From: Roseicyclus persicicus
Lineage (GTDB): Bacteria; Pseudomonadota; Alphaproteobacteria; Rhodobacterales; Rhodobacteraceae
Direction: 5' to 3'
Assembly (NCBI RefSeq): GCF_012395815.1
Contig: NZ_JAAZQQ010000003.1
Coordinates: 333,501-397,500, forward strand
Length of the DNA: 64,000 nt
Each line of letters begins with the position of its first letter. Positions within the stretch are counted from its first letter, which is position 1. The notes below the pieces were generated by a model. The model saw only the letters and a program-made list of their open reading frames with translations, did not search any database and was not told the origin of the DNA. Positions 1 to 8,163 of the stretch are shown one piece after another. The translations under genes were made by a program, and so were the position numbers.

Positions 1-123
1 AAGCTGCGGCATGGGCGGCTCCATCGTGGTGTCGATGGCGCCAAGGCTGCGATGCCGCCTGGGGATGGGTGGGGACGGAATGTGGTGTGGCTGCGGAGAA
101 CCGCTCGCATTGCCGCGGTCGCG
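1..123. other. window edge downstream of kpsT; possible start of next capsule gene
   Basis: No complete gene is visible. On the minus strand an ATG at 24 opens a frame (M-E-P-P-M-P-Q-L) that runs off the window. It lies about 100 bases downstream of the kpsT stop and in the same direction, so it could be the next gene of a capsule operon. No clear Shine-Dalgarno sequence precedes it, and eight codons are too few to identify a protein. Confidence 0.2.
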
Positions 124-810
124 TTAACCCTTTGCTCTACCGCGCCGGGAGGCGGGCAGGGCCATGTTCCGCTTGTGGACCTCGATGGCCTCGTCAAGAT
201 CCTCGAAATACTGCAGTTTTCCGTGTTCGAGGATCAGGGCTGCGTCGCAGAATTCCTTAAGCTCGCCAAGGTTGTGATTCACCATGATCGCGTCGGAGGT
301 CGACATGCGCTCGTGGAACAGGGCCGCGCTGCGGGTGCGGAAGGAGGCGTCGCCCGCCGCCGTCACCTCGTCGATGAGGTAGGTGTCGAACTTGATCCCC
401 AGCGACAGGCCGAAGCTGAGCCTTGCCTTCATCCCGGAGGAATAGGTCCGCAACGGCATGTGGAAATGCGGGCCCAGCTGGGCGAAGTCCTCGACGAAAT
501 CGACCAGCTCCTCGGTGTCGACGCCGTAGACCCGCGCGATGAAGCGCGCGTTCTGCGCGCCGGTCATGTTGGGGTGGGTCGAGCCGGCCTGCCCGATCGG
601 CCAGGAGATGGTGCCGTCGCACAGGATTCGGCCGGAATCGGGGCGCATGTTGCCCGCGATGATCGACATCAGCGTGGACTTACCGGCGCCGTTGCGCCCG
701 AGCAGTGCCAGCGACCGCCCTGTCGCCACCGTCAGCGTCAGGTTGTCGATCACCACCTTGCGCTGCCCGTTGACCTCGAAGCTCTTGGTCAGGTTCTCGA
801 AGCGGATCAT
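124..810 (-). CDS. kpsT: Capsular polysaccharide ABC exporter, ATP-binding subunit (KpsT-like)
   Basis: This 228-residue ATPase would energise export of a capsule-type polysaccharide across the inner membrane together with the KpsM permease. Visible motifs are Walker A GRNGAGKS at residues 38-45, an ABC signature YSSGM at about 123-127, and Walker B ending in the acidic pair of IDEVT at about 146-150. The tyrosine-serine signature and short length fit the KpsT/CtrD/Wzt-type polysaccharide ATPases. The frame stays open far upstream, but the family starts at MIRFENLTK, so 810 is the start. kpsE lies directly upstream on the same strand (20-base gap), and kpsM is divergent beyond it. The polysaccharide itself cannot be inferred. 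Confidence 0.92.
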   Translation of the reverse strand: MIRFENLTKSFEVNGQRKVVIDNLTLTVATGRSLALLGRNGAGKSTLMSIIAGNMRPDSGRILCDGTISWPIGQAGSTHPNMTGAQNARFIARVYGVDTEELVDFVEDFAQLGPHFHMPLRTYSSGMKARLSFGLSLGIKFDTYLIDEVTAAGDASFRTRSAALFHERMSTSDAIMVNHNLGELKEFCDAALILEHGKLQYFEDLDEAIEVHKRNMALPASRRGRAKG

Positions 811-830
811 GGCGCGCGGCCCCGTGCCCC

Positions 831-2363
831 TTACTGCCGGTCCCGGATGCTGTAGTAGATCAGCGCGAGGATCGCCCAGCCCAGCGTCAGGAACAGGAGC
901 GCCAGCCCCGAGATCATGCTGCGCTGGGGGTATTCGGCGCTCTGCGGCAGGGTGGGGCGGATGTAGACGGCGAGGTAGCGGCTCTGCCGGGCGGCGTTGG
1001 TCCGCGCCGCGTCGAGGGCCGTCAGGGCCGCGCGGTAGCTTTCCTCCGCGAACTCGCGATCCACCACGAGGCCCTCGTAGCGGGCGAGCAGGGTCGGGTA
1101 ATCCTCGCCGTCGGACCCGATGTCCTCGGTGGCGAAGTTCTGCCGCTCCTGCCGGATCCGCTCGCGGATCACCTCGATCCGCCGGGCGGACTGCACCAGC
1201 CGGGGATCGTTGGGGTTGGTCGTGTTCTCGGACAGCAGGTCGAATTCGATCAGCGCCTCGGCCAGCTGCTGCTGCAGGGTGTTCAGCACGCCGGACCGGC
1301 CCTGCAGATCGCTGGCGGGGTCGACGATCTGGGTTTCCGTGCGGAACTGCGTCAGGGCCTCGCGGGCAAGGCGCAGGCGCGCGATGGCGGCCTCGAGGTC
1401 GGCCTCGGCGTAGCGCATGGAATCGGCGCGGGCCTGGTCGTTGAGCTCGTTGATCATCGACTGGCTTTCCTCGACGATCGCCCGCGCCAGCGTCTGCGCG
1501 GTGACCGGGTCGTAGGCCAGCACCTCGAGGTCGATGAGCCCGCTGCTCTGGGTGTAGGAGACCCGCACGACACCCTGCCAGTGGTCGACGAGATCCTCGA
1601 GGGTCGCGTCGGGTTGCAGGGCGAACAGCGGGTCGGCCTCGTGGGGGGCCGAGTAATGCGCCACCAGGTCCATGCGCTCGGACAGCCGCTGCACCAGCTC
1701 GGGGCTGGTGATGAACTCGAACAGGATGTCGCCGTCGGCGCCGACGGAGGACCCCGCGAGGGACGCCAGCCCCCCCAGCAGGTCGGTCGCCGAGCTGGTT
1801 TCCTCGGTCCGGATGGTGAACCCGGCGGTCGAGGCGTACTGGTCCTGCGCGAAGGTGTAGACGTAGTACACGGTCGCCAGGAACGGCACGATCACGAGCA
1901 GGATGAAGGACAGCACCAGGCCGTAATGCCGCCGCCGCATCCGGGCGGGCTGCGCGATCGGCTTGAAGGTGGGCGCCTCGGCTGGCTCGGGTGCGCGACC
2001 GGGCTTGTTCGGCCTTGGCCGGTTCGGATCCGGCTGGCCGGGTGCGTTCGGGGCCTGTGCCGGCTTCGGGCGTGCTTGCCCATCGCCTTGTGGCTGCGGC
2101 TGCTGCTGGTTCCTCGGTTGCCCCGCCTGTCCCGCCTGTCCCTGACGCGGGCCCTGCGCCGGGCGCGCCGCACCTTGGGCCGCCGGGCGGGCCTGCGGGT
2201 CGGCGCCCTGTCCGGGGGCTGCGGCCGGACCGCCGGCAGCCCGCGCCGCCGCCCCGGCCTGTCCGGGTCCGGCAACGGGGGTAGGCCGCTGCTGAGGCTG
2301 TTCGGATGGATCGGCCAAGGACGCGGCCCTGCTCTTGTCGTTTGAACTTACCCCGACCGTCAT
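831..2363 (-). CDS. kpsE: Capsule polysaccharide export inner-membrane protein (KpsE/CtrB-like)
   Basis: This is a polysaccharide co-polymerase-type protein of about 510 residues that would span the periplasm and link the KpsMT exporter to the outer membrane channel. A hydrophobic segment follows MRRRHYGL at about residue 142, and a second one ends the protein (GLALLFLTLGWAILALIYY). The long periplasmic region between them is rich in alpha-helix and charged heptads, as in this family. The first 140 or so residues are low complexity, dominated by Pro, Gln, Ala and Gly, and are unusual for KpsE. They could be a cytoplasmic tail, or translation could begin later. The start at 2363 is the first plausible ATG, only 29 bases from the nearest divergent kpsM ATG. 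Confidence 0.85.
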   Translation of the reverse strand: MTVGVSSNDKSRAASLADPSEQPQQRPTPVAGPGQAGAAARAAGGPAAAPGQGADPQARPAAQGAARPAQGPRQGQAGQAGQPRNQQQPQPQGDGQARPKPAQAPNAPGQPDPNRPRPNKPGRAPEPAEAPTFKPIAQPARMRRRHYGLVLSFILLVIVPFLATVYYVYTFAQDQYASTAGFTIRTEETSSATDLLGGLASLAGSSVGADGDILFEFITSPELVQRLSERMDLVAHYSAPHEADPLFALQPDATLEDLVDHWQGVVRVSYTQSSGLIDLEVLAYDPVTAQTLARAIVEESQSMINELNDQARADSMRYAEADLEAAIARLRLAREALTQFRTETQIVDPASDLQGRSGVLNTLQQQLAEALIEFDLLSENTTNPNDPRLVQSARRIEVIRERIRQERQNFATEDIGSDGEDYPTLLARYEGLVVDREFAEESYRAALTALDAARTNAARQSRYLAVYIRPTLPQSAEYPQRSMISGLALLFLTLGWAILALIYYSIRDRQ

Positions 2364-2370
2364 ACATACT
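2342..2370 (+). promoter_or_regulatory. candidate promoter for kpsM
   Basis: TTGAAC (2342-2347) and CATACT (2365-2370) are separated by 17 bases, a fair match to a housekeeping sigma promoter. It overlaps the first codons of the divergent kpsE if that gene starts at 2363, which may couple the two transcripts. This is a sequence match only. Confidence 0.35.
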
Positions 2371-2392
2371 CGCGGGGTCCAATGCCATAGCG

Positions 2393-3229
2393 ATGGAGAC
2401 GAGCCTGTCCGCCGCAGACCCCCTGCAGCCGCGTCCGCCGGCCGGCCGCGCCGTGCACATGACACGGTCCTTCGCGAGCTTCCGCTCGATCATCGCGCTG
2501 ATGCTGCGCGAGATGTCGACACGCTATGGCCGGACGCCCGGGGGCTACATCTGGGCCATCGCCGAGCCGGTCGGGGCGCTGATCGTGATGGCGGTGGTCT
2601 TCTCCTTCATGTTCAGGGCTCCGTCGCTGGGGAACTCCTTCATCCTGTTCTACGCCTCGGGCTACCTGCCCTTCACCCTGTTCAGCACCATCTCGGGGCA
2701 GGTGCAGAATTCGCTCTCCTTCTCGAAACCGCTCCTGCAATACCCGGCGGTGTCCTGGATCGACGCGGTCATCGCCAAGTTCCTGCTCAATTTCCTGACC
2801 GGCGTCGCCGTCTTCGCGATCGTCCTGTTCGGGATCCTGCAGTTCGCCGAGGCCACGGCCACGCTCGACTTCGGGCCGATCGTGACCGCCATCGTCCTGT
2901 CGGCGCTCCTCGGTCTCGGGATCGGGTCCCTGAACTGCCTGCTCGAGGGCCTGTTCCCTGCCTGGGGCAATCTCTGGTCGATCGCCACACGGCCGCTCTT
3001 CATCATCGCCGGGGTCTTCTTCACCTACGACGACATGCCGACCGTGCTGCAGGATATCCTCTGGTACACCCCGTGGATCCACATCACCGGCATCTCGCGC
3101 AGCGGCATCTACCCGACCTATTCCGCCGACTACACGTCGATCCCGCTGGTCATGGCCTGGGCCATGATCCCGATGTTCTTCGGGCTGCTCCTGCTGCGCC
3201 GCTATTACCAGGACATCCTGAACCGCTGA
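2393..3229 (+). CDS. kpsM: Capsular polysaccharide ABC exporter, permease subunit (KpsM-like)
   Basis: This ABC-2 type inner-membrane permease has about 278 residues and six predicted membrane segments. The N-terminal sequence MTRSFASFRSIIALMLREM, followed by TRYGRTPGGYIWAIAEP, is characteristic of KpsM/CtrC polysaccharide exporters. The product pairs with KpsT and KpsE encoded divergently to the left. Two starts are possible, ATG 2393 or ATG 2459 (residue M23). The second is where the family homology begins and leaves room for a promoter between the divergent genes. Neither has a strong Shine-Dalgarno. The gene ends eight bases before the convergent rlmH stop. Confidence 0.9.
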   Translation: METSLSAADPLQPRPPAGRAVHMTRSFASFRSIIALMLREMSTRYGRTPGGYIWAIAEPVGALIVMAVVFSFMFRAPSLGNSFILFYASGYLPFTLFSTISGQVQNSLSFSKPLLQYPAVSWIDAVIAKFLLNFLTGVAVFAIVLFGILQFAEATATLDFGPIVTAIVLSALLGLGIGSLNCLLEGLFPAWGNLWSIATRPLFIIAGVFFTYDDMPTVLQDILWYTPWIHITGISRSGIYPTYSADYTSIPLVMAWAMIPMFFGLLLLRRYYQDILNR

Positions 3230-3236
3230 GGCGCCG

Positions 3237-3707
3237 TCACGCCCGGTGGTAGGGTCCGCCCGACAGGATGGAGGCCGCGCGGTAGAGCTGTTCGGCCAGC
3301 ATCACCCGCACCAGCATGTGCGGCCAGACCATGCGCCCCAGCGACACCGCCAGCGACGCCTCGGCGCAAAGGTCGGCGGCAAGGCCGTCCGCGCCGCCGA
3401 TGCAGATGGCGAGGTCGCCCTGTCCCGCGTCGCGCTGCGCCGCCAGCCGTGCCGCGAAATCGGGGGAGGTCAGGGTCTCGCCGCGCTCGTCCAGAACCCA
3501 GAGGGCGGCACCCTTCGGCACCGCCCGGCGCAGCAGCTCGGCCTCGGCCGGCTTGCCGCCGCCCTTGCGGTCCTCCACCTCGGTCACACCGCCCGAGGTC
3601 AGCCCCAGCGCGCGGCCGGTGCGGTCGAACCGCGCGAGGTAATCGTCGATCAACTGCTGTTCGGGCCCGCCCCTGAGGCGCCCGACAGCGCAGACGTGGA
3701 CCTTCAT
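3237..3707 (-). CDS. rlmH: 23S rRNA (pseudouridine-1915-N3)-methyltransferase RlmH
   Basis: This 156-residue SPOUT methyltransferase should methylate pseudouridine 1915 in helix 69 of 23S rRNA on assembled 70S ribosomes. The trefoil-knot SAM-binding region is visible near the C-terminus (ICIGGADGL, then LVRVMLAEQLYRA), together with the family sequence LDERG followed by TSPDFAARLA. Length matches the family (about 155-160). It lies 9 bases downstream of rsfS, the usual bacterial arrangement, and both are probably transcribed from the promoter near 4190. Confidence 0.95.
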   Translation of the reverse strand: MKVHVCAVGRLRGGPEQQLIDDYLARFDRTGRALGLTSGGVTEVEDRKGGGKPAEAELLRRAVPKGAALWVLDERGETLTSPDFAARLAAQRDAGQGDLAICIGGADGLAADLCAEASLAVSLGRMVWPHMLVRVMLAEQLYRAASILSGGPYHRA

Positions 3708-3716
3708 GCCCGGCGC

Positions 3717-4100
3717 TCAGCGCGCGGCGGCGCCGGCCGGCATCCACATCTTCTCGAGCTGGTAGAACTCCCGCACCTCGGGGCGGAAGACATGGACGAT
3801 CACGTCGCCCGCGTCGATCAGCACCCAGTCGCCGGTGTCCTTGCCTTCCATCTTGCAGCTCAGGCGGTAGTCTTCCTTGAGCCGCTCGGCCAGCTTCTCG
3901 GAAATCGCCGCCACCTGGCGCGAGGACCGGCCGGACGCGATCACCATGTAGTCGGCGATCGACGACTTGCCGCGCAGGTCGATCTGCACGATCTCTTCGG
4001 CCTTGTCATCGTCGAGGGAGGCGAGGACGCGTGCCAGCAGCTCCGCGCTGGTGGGGGCGTCCGGTTGGGCCGGCATGGCGGCCCGGGGGGCGGTGGTCAT
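3717..4100 (-). CDS. rsfS: Ribosome silencing factor RsfS
   Basis: This protein of about 127 residues belongs to the RsfS/Iojap family. It binds ribosomal protein L14 (uL14) and blocks subunit joining when nutrients are short. Diagnostic sequence is DDKAEEIVQIDL at about residues 30-42, IADYMVIASGRSSRQV at 48-63, and DWVLIDAGDVIVHVF at 91-105. The ATG at 4100 gives a slightly long N-terminus; an internal ATG at 4076 would also fit. It heads the rsfS-rlmH pair. Confidence 0.95.
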   Translation of the reverse strand: MTTAPRAAMPAQPDAPTSAELLARVLASLDDDKAEEIVQIDLRGKSSIADYMVIASGRSSRQVAAISEKLAERLKEDYRLSCKMEGKDTGDWVLIDAGDVIVHVFRPEVREFYQLEKMWMPAGAAAR

Positions 4101-4406
4101 GGCCACCGCGGCGGTCTGTCCGGTCAGGAGCAGGTCCTCCAGTGTTGCGCGCCTGATCCACCCCGGCGCCGGGTCCCTTATAACGTAGCATCGCAGGGCC
4201 CCGATCTCAACCGCCCGCCGCCCGCGGGCCCGGCGGGCAGCCGCGGGACGACGGCCCGATCTATCCACAAGATCCGGTGACGCTTCGCATATCTTGGGGA
4301 TAACAGGCCGGTTTCCGCCATATCCGGTAGGCGAGCGTTGACTCGGGCCTGCACCCCGGGGGTAGGATGACGCCTCAAAGGCGGATCGCCCCGAGGAGGC
4401 TGGCCC
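4101..4406. other. divergent intergenic region rsfS/smc with DnaA-box-like sites
   Basis: No gene is seen in these 306 bases. Besides the rsfS promoter, the region holds CTATCCACA (4261-4269) and, on the opposite strand, TTATCCCCA (4303-4295), each one base away from the DnaA box TTATCCACA. TTGACT (4338-4343) and TAGGAT (4363-4368), 19 bases apart, are a weak candidate smc promoter. A Shine-Dalgarno-like GAGGAGG precedes the smc ATG. Confidence 0.4.
4182..4210 (-). promoter_or_regulatory. promoter for rsfS-rlmH
   Basis: Reading on the minus strand, TTGAGA (4210-4205) is followed after 17 bases by TACGTT (4187-4182). This fits a sigma-70 class promoter and would give a 5' leader of about 75 bases before the rsfS ATG. 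Confidence 0.5.
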
Positions 4407-7400
4407 ATGCGTTTCACCCGGCTCCGGCTGAACGGCTTCAAGAGCTTCGTGGACCCGACCGACCTGGTGATCCAGGACGGGCTGACCGGCGTGGTCGGCC
4501 CCAACGGCTGCGGCAAGTCCAACCTGCTCGAGGCGCTGCGCTGGGTGATGGGCGAAAACCGCCCCACCGCCATGCGCGGCGACGGGATGGAGGACGTGAT
4601 CTTCGCCGGCGCCGCCACCCGGGGCGCGCGCAACTTCGCCGAGGTCGTCCTGCAGATCGACAACACCGAGCGGCTGGCGCCCGCGGGCTTCAACGACGCC
4701 GACACGCTCGACATCACCCGCCGCATCACCCGCGACGCGGGCTCGGCCTACAAGCTGAACGGCAAGGACGTGCGCGCGCGCGACGTGCAGATGCTGTTCG
4801 CCGATGCCTCGACCGGCGCGCATTCGCCCGCGCTGGTGCGGCAGGGACAGATTTCCGAACTCATCAACGCGCGGCCCAAGGCGCGTCGGCGGGTGCTGGA
4901 AGAGGCCGCGGGGATCTCGGGCCTCTACCAGCGCCGCCATGAAGCCGAGCTGAAGCTGAAGGGGGCCGAGGGCAACCTGACCCGCGTCGACGACGTGCTG
5001 GAACAGCTTGGCGCGCAGCTGGCCACGCTGGCCCGGCAGGCGCGGCAGGCGCAGCGCTACCGCGAGATCGGCGCCGAGCTGCGGCAGGCCGAGGGGCTGC
5101 TTTTGTGGCTGCGCTGGCGCGATGCGCAGGAGGGCGTGGAGCGGGCCGAGGCGGTGCTGCGCGAGGCGCTGGGCGGCGCGGCGCGGGCCGAGGCGGCGGC
5201 GCGGGCGGCCTCCGCGGCGCGCGAGGCGGCCGACGCCGCCCTGCCGCCGCTCCGCGAGGAGGAGGCGATCGCGGGTGCCATCCTGCAGCGGCTTCTGGTC
5301 GAGCGCGACAGCCTCGACGGCGAGATCGCGCGGGCCGAGGCGGCGGTGACGACACTGACCTCCCGGCTCGACCAGCTGACCCGCGACATCGAGCGCGAGG
5401 GCGCGCTGAACGCCGACGCGGGCGACAGCATCGCCCGGCTCGAGGCCGAGCGCGCGGGGCTCACGGCGGAGTCCGAGGGCCACGATGACCGGCTGGCCGC
5501 GGCGCTTGCGGCCGCCGAGGAGGCCGCCGGCGTGCTGCGGGCCCGCGAGAAGGACCTCGCCGAGGCGACGGAGGAGGCCGCGCGCCTGTCCGCCCGGCAC
5601 CAGTCGGCCGAGCGCCGCGTGGCCGAGGCGCAGAAGGCGCGGGCCCGCCATGCCGCCGAGGCCGAGACCGCCGCCCGCAACGCCGAGGAGGCCGCCCTGC
5701 GCCTGTCCGCCGTCACGCGCGACGTGGCCGCGGCCGAGGAGGCGCTTGCCGCCGCCCGCGACCTTGCCGCCCGGGCCGAGGAGACCCTGACCGAGACCGA
5801 GGCCGCCCGCGCCGCCGCGCAATCCGCCGAGGCCGAGGCCCGCGCCGCCCGGTCCGAGGCCGAGGGCCGGGCCGGCACGCTGGAGGCCGAGGTGTCGGCG
5901 CTGAACCGTCTGCTGGAGCGCGAGCGCGGGCAGGGCGACCAGATCCTCGACCGGATCACGGTGGCCAAGGGCTACGAGGCCGCGCTGGGCGCCGCGCTCT
6001 CCGATGACCTCAAGGCGGGCGAGGCGTCCACGCCGGGCACCACCGGCTGGACCGGCCTTACCCCCTACGACGCCGCCGCCCCCCTGCCCGCGGGCGCCCG
6101 CCCCATCGCCGAGGTCGCGCAGGGACCCGCGCTCCTCGCCCGCCGCCTGTCGCAGATCGGGCTGGTGGACCGGGCCGAGGGCGCGCGTCTGCAACCGCTC
6201 CTGCAGCCCGGCCAGCGGCTGGTCAGCCGCGAGGGCGATCTCTGGCGCTGGGACGGCTATGCCGTGGCCGCCGCCGATGCCGTGTCCTCGGCCGCGCGGC
6301 GGCTGGAGCAGGTGAACCGGCTGGCCGAGCTGCGCGCCGAGGCCCACGAGGCCGCCGAGCGGGCCGCCGGCACCCGCGCCGCGCACGAGTCCCTGTCGCG
6401 CCGACTGGCCGATCTGACCGAGGCCGACCGCGCCGCGCGGTCTGCCCGGCGCGACGCCGACACGCGGCTGGCCGAGGCGTCCCGCAGCCTGTCCCGCGCC
6501 GAGGCCGAGCGCAGCGTGCTGGAGGGCAAGCTGGAAACCCTGCAGTCCGCCGCCGCCCGCCACGCCGACGAGGCCCGCGCCGCCGCGACGGAACTGGCCC
6601 GCGCCGAGGGCGCGCGCGCCGAGCTGGAGGATCTGGGCGATGCCCGCGCCCGGCTCGAGGACATCCGCACCACGGTCGAGGCGTCGCGCATGACCATGCT
6701 GGCGCGTCGCACCGCCCATGACGAGCTGAAGCGCGAGGGCGAGCGCCGCGTGGCGCGGATCGGCCGGATCGGCGACGAGATCGCGGGCTGGCAGACGCGG
6801 CTGGACAGCGCCGCCACCCGTCTGGCCGAGCTGGAGGCCCGTCTGGGCGAGACCGAGCCGCAGCTGGCCGAGGCACGCGCCCTGCCCGGCACGCTGGCGG
6901 CGAAACGCGCCGGGCTGGCCGAGACGATCGCCACCGCCGAGGCGCGCAAGGCCGCCGCCGCCGACGCGCTGTCGGGGGCCGAGGGCGCATTGCGCAACGC
7001 GACCGTCGCCGAGCGGGACGCCGAGCGCGCCGCCTCCGAGGCCCGCGAGGCGCGCGCCGCCGCCGAGGCCCGCCGCGACGCCGCCCGCGAGGGGGTGGAG
7101 GCCGCCGCGCAACGCATCGCCGAGGAGCTGGAGACGACGCCGCCCGCGCTCCGCGAGAGCCTGGGCGACCTGCCCGAGCCCGCGCCGCCGTCGGACCGGA
7201 TCGAGGCCGAGGTGCATCGCCTCCGCCGCCAGCGCGATGCGCTGGGCGCCGTCAACCTGCGCGCCGAGGAGGACGCCCGCGAGGTGCAGGCCGAGCACGA
7301 CCTGTTGTCGACCGAGAAGGCCGACCTCGAACAGGCCATCGCCAAGCTGCGCTCGGGCATCGCCAGCCTGAACCGCGAGGGGCGCGAGCGGCTGCTCAAG

Positions 7401-7862
7401 GCTTTCGACGAGGTGAACGCGAATTTCGCCAAGCTGTTCACCCACCTCTTCGGCGGCGGCGAGGCGCGGCTGGTGCTGGTGGAATCGGACGACCCGCTGG
7501 AGGCGGGGCTGGAGATCCTGTGCCAGCCGCCCGGCAAGAAGCTGTCGACGCTGTCGCTGCTGTCGGGCGGCGAGCAGACGCTGACGGCGCTGGCGCTGAT
7601 CTTTGCCGTGTTCCTGGCGAACCCGGCCCCGATCTGCGTGCTCGACGAGGTCGACGCGCCGCTCGACGACGCCAACGTGACGCGGTTCTGCGACCTTCTG
7701 GACGAGATGACCCGCCGCACCGACACGCGCTTCCTGATCATCACCCACCACGCGGTGACGATGGCCCGGATGGACCGCCTGTTCGGCGTCACCATGGTGG
7801 AACAGGGCGTGTCGCAGCTGGTGTCGGTCGACCTGCGCAAGGCCGAGCAGATGGTGGCCTGA
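4407..7862 (+). CDS. smc: Chromosome segregation protein SMC
   Basis: This is an 1151-residue SMC ATPase that would organise and segregate the chromosome with ScpA and ScpB (not in this window). Visible parts are the N-terminal Walker A GPNGCGKS at residues 31-38, two very long Ala/Glu/Arg-rich coiled coils, a hinge region in the middle (around 500-600), the C-terminal ABC signature LSGGEQTLTALAL, and Walker B CVLDEVDAPLDDANV. Length is normal for the family. The GAGGAGG sequence upstream fixes the start. It stands alone as a transcription unit unless the short frame after it is expressed. Confidence 0.97.
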   Translation: MRFTRLRLNGFKSFVDPTDLVIQDGLTGVVGPNGCGKSNLLEALRWVMGENRPTAMRGDGMEDVIFAGAATRGARNFAEVVLQIDNTERLAPAGFNDADTLDITRRITRDAGSAYKLNGKDVRARDVQMLFADASTGAHSPALVRQGQISELINARPKARRRVLEEAAGISGLYQRRHEAELKLKGAEGNLTRVDDVLEQLGAQLATLARQARQAQRYREIGAELRQAEGLLLWLRWRDAQEGVERAEAVLREALGGAARAEAAARAASAAREAADAALPPLREEEAIAGAILQRLLVERDSLDGEIARAEAAVTTLTSRLDQLTRDIEREGALNADAGDSIARLEAERAGLTAESEGHDDRLAAALAAAEEAAGVLRAREKDLAEATEEAARLSARHQSAERRVAEAQKARARHAAEAETAARNAEEAALRLSAVTRDVAAAEEALAAARDLAARAEETLTETEAARAAAQSAEAEARAARSEAEGRAGTLEAEVSALNRLLERERGQGDQILDRITVAKGYEAALGAALSDDLKAGEASTPGTTGWTGLTPYDAAAPLPAGARPIAEVAQGPALLARRLSQIGLVDRAEGARLQPLLQPGQRLVSREGDLWRWDGYAVAAADAVSSAARRLEQVNRLAELRAEAHEAAERAAGTRAAHESLSRRLADLTEADRAARSARRDADTRLAEASRSLSRAEAERSVLEGKLETLQSAAARHADEARAAATELARAEGARAELEDLGDARARLEDIRTTVEASRMTMLARRTAHDELKREGERRVARIGRIGDEIAGWQTRLDSAATRLAELEARLGETEPQLAEARALPGTLAAKRAGLAETIATAEARKAAAADALSGAEGALRNATVAERDAERAASEAREARAAAEARRDAAREGVEAAAQRIAEELETTPPALRESLGDLPEPAPPSDRIEAEVHRLRRQRDALGAVNLRAEEDAREVQAEHDLLSTEKADLEQAIAKLRSGIASLNREGRERLLKAFDEVNANFAKLFTHLFGGGEARLVLVESDDPLEAGLEILCQPPGKKLSTLSLLSGGEQTLTALALIFAVFLANPAPICVLDEVDAPLDDANVTRFCDLLDEMTRRTDTRFLIITHHAVTMARMDRLFGVTMVEQGVSQLVSVDLRKAEQMVA

Positions 7863-7944
7863 GCGCAGGGTTAACGGCCTGTTGACCAAGGGAGCCTAGC
7901 GTCCCTCCTGCCGCGACCCTTCGCGGTGATTGGAGGTGAGATGC

Positions 7945-8034
7945 TTGAGACAAGAACAGTACCGCAGGTGGATGGTGCTGCTGACGGCGGGAACGCTGGC
8001 GGTGGCCTTCGCCCGCCTCCTGATCGGGCACTAG
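7945..8034 (+). CDS. possible 29-residue single-span membrane peptide
   Basis: A TTG codon at 7945 is preceded by GGAGGTGAG with good spacing and opens a 29-codon frame. The product has a basic N-terminus (RQEQYRRW), then one hydrophobic segment (MVLLTAGTLAVAFARLLIG) and ends in His. Such a layout is seen in small membrane peptides, including type I toxins, but no family is recognised. A strong hairpin follows 14 bases after the stop. It may be chance in a GC-rich genome. Confidence 0.35.
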   Translation: MRQEQYRRWMVLLTAGTLAVAFARLLIGH

Positions 8035-8047
8035 CCTGAAAAGGAAA

Positions 8048-8077
8048 GGCCCCACGAAGGCGCAACTTCGTGGGGCC
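8048..8077 (-). terminator. hairpin terminator, chiefly for the minus-strand transglycosylase
   Basis: A perfect 12-bp stem (8048-8059 with 8066-8077) closes a 6-base loop. On the minus strand it is followed by a T-rich tract (CCTTTCCTTTT), which makes it an intrinsic terminator for the gene at 8164-9345. On the plus strand the following tract is weaker. Confidence 0.7.
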
Positions 8078-8163
8078 AACTTTGGTGAGTCCTTGAGGAC
8101 TGACAGTTACCGCAGGCCCAGCCTATACCCGAAATCCTGCCAAAAAGTAAAGATTCGCGTCCC

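Larger units (their letters stand above)
7863..8163. other. smc/mltB convergent intergenic region
   Basis: The region between two convergent genes holds a possible 29-residue membrane peptide gene (7945-8034), a 12-bp stem hairpin (8048-8077) and a small palindrome (8088-8101). The sequence CAGTACCGCAGG at 7957-7968 recurs in nearly identical form as CAGTTACCGCAGG at about 8103-8115. Confidence 0.5.

Noticed and set aside
211..224. Copy of the CTGCAG palindrome inside kpsT
   Set aside because: Only 14 bases match, in the coding sequence for a normal KpsT segment, without the second arm; probably coincidence.
124..2493. Apparent 789-residue fusion protein containing KpsT
   Set aside because: The open frame continues upstream of the kpsT start, but that part is out of frame with the real kpsE and has no homology. 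Normal KpsT begins at 810.
4261..4303. Replication origin beside smc
   Set aside because: Only two imperfect DnaA-like boxes, no AT-rich unwinding region and no dnaA, parAB or similar genes nearby.
3717..7889. Very long open frame on the minus strand (about 1390 codons) covering smc
   Set aside because: It is antisense to smc, with Gly/Leu/Arg-rich low-information protein, a typical shadow in GC-rich DNA. Only its last 128 codons are rsfS, which has its own start.
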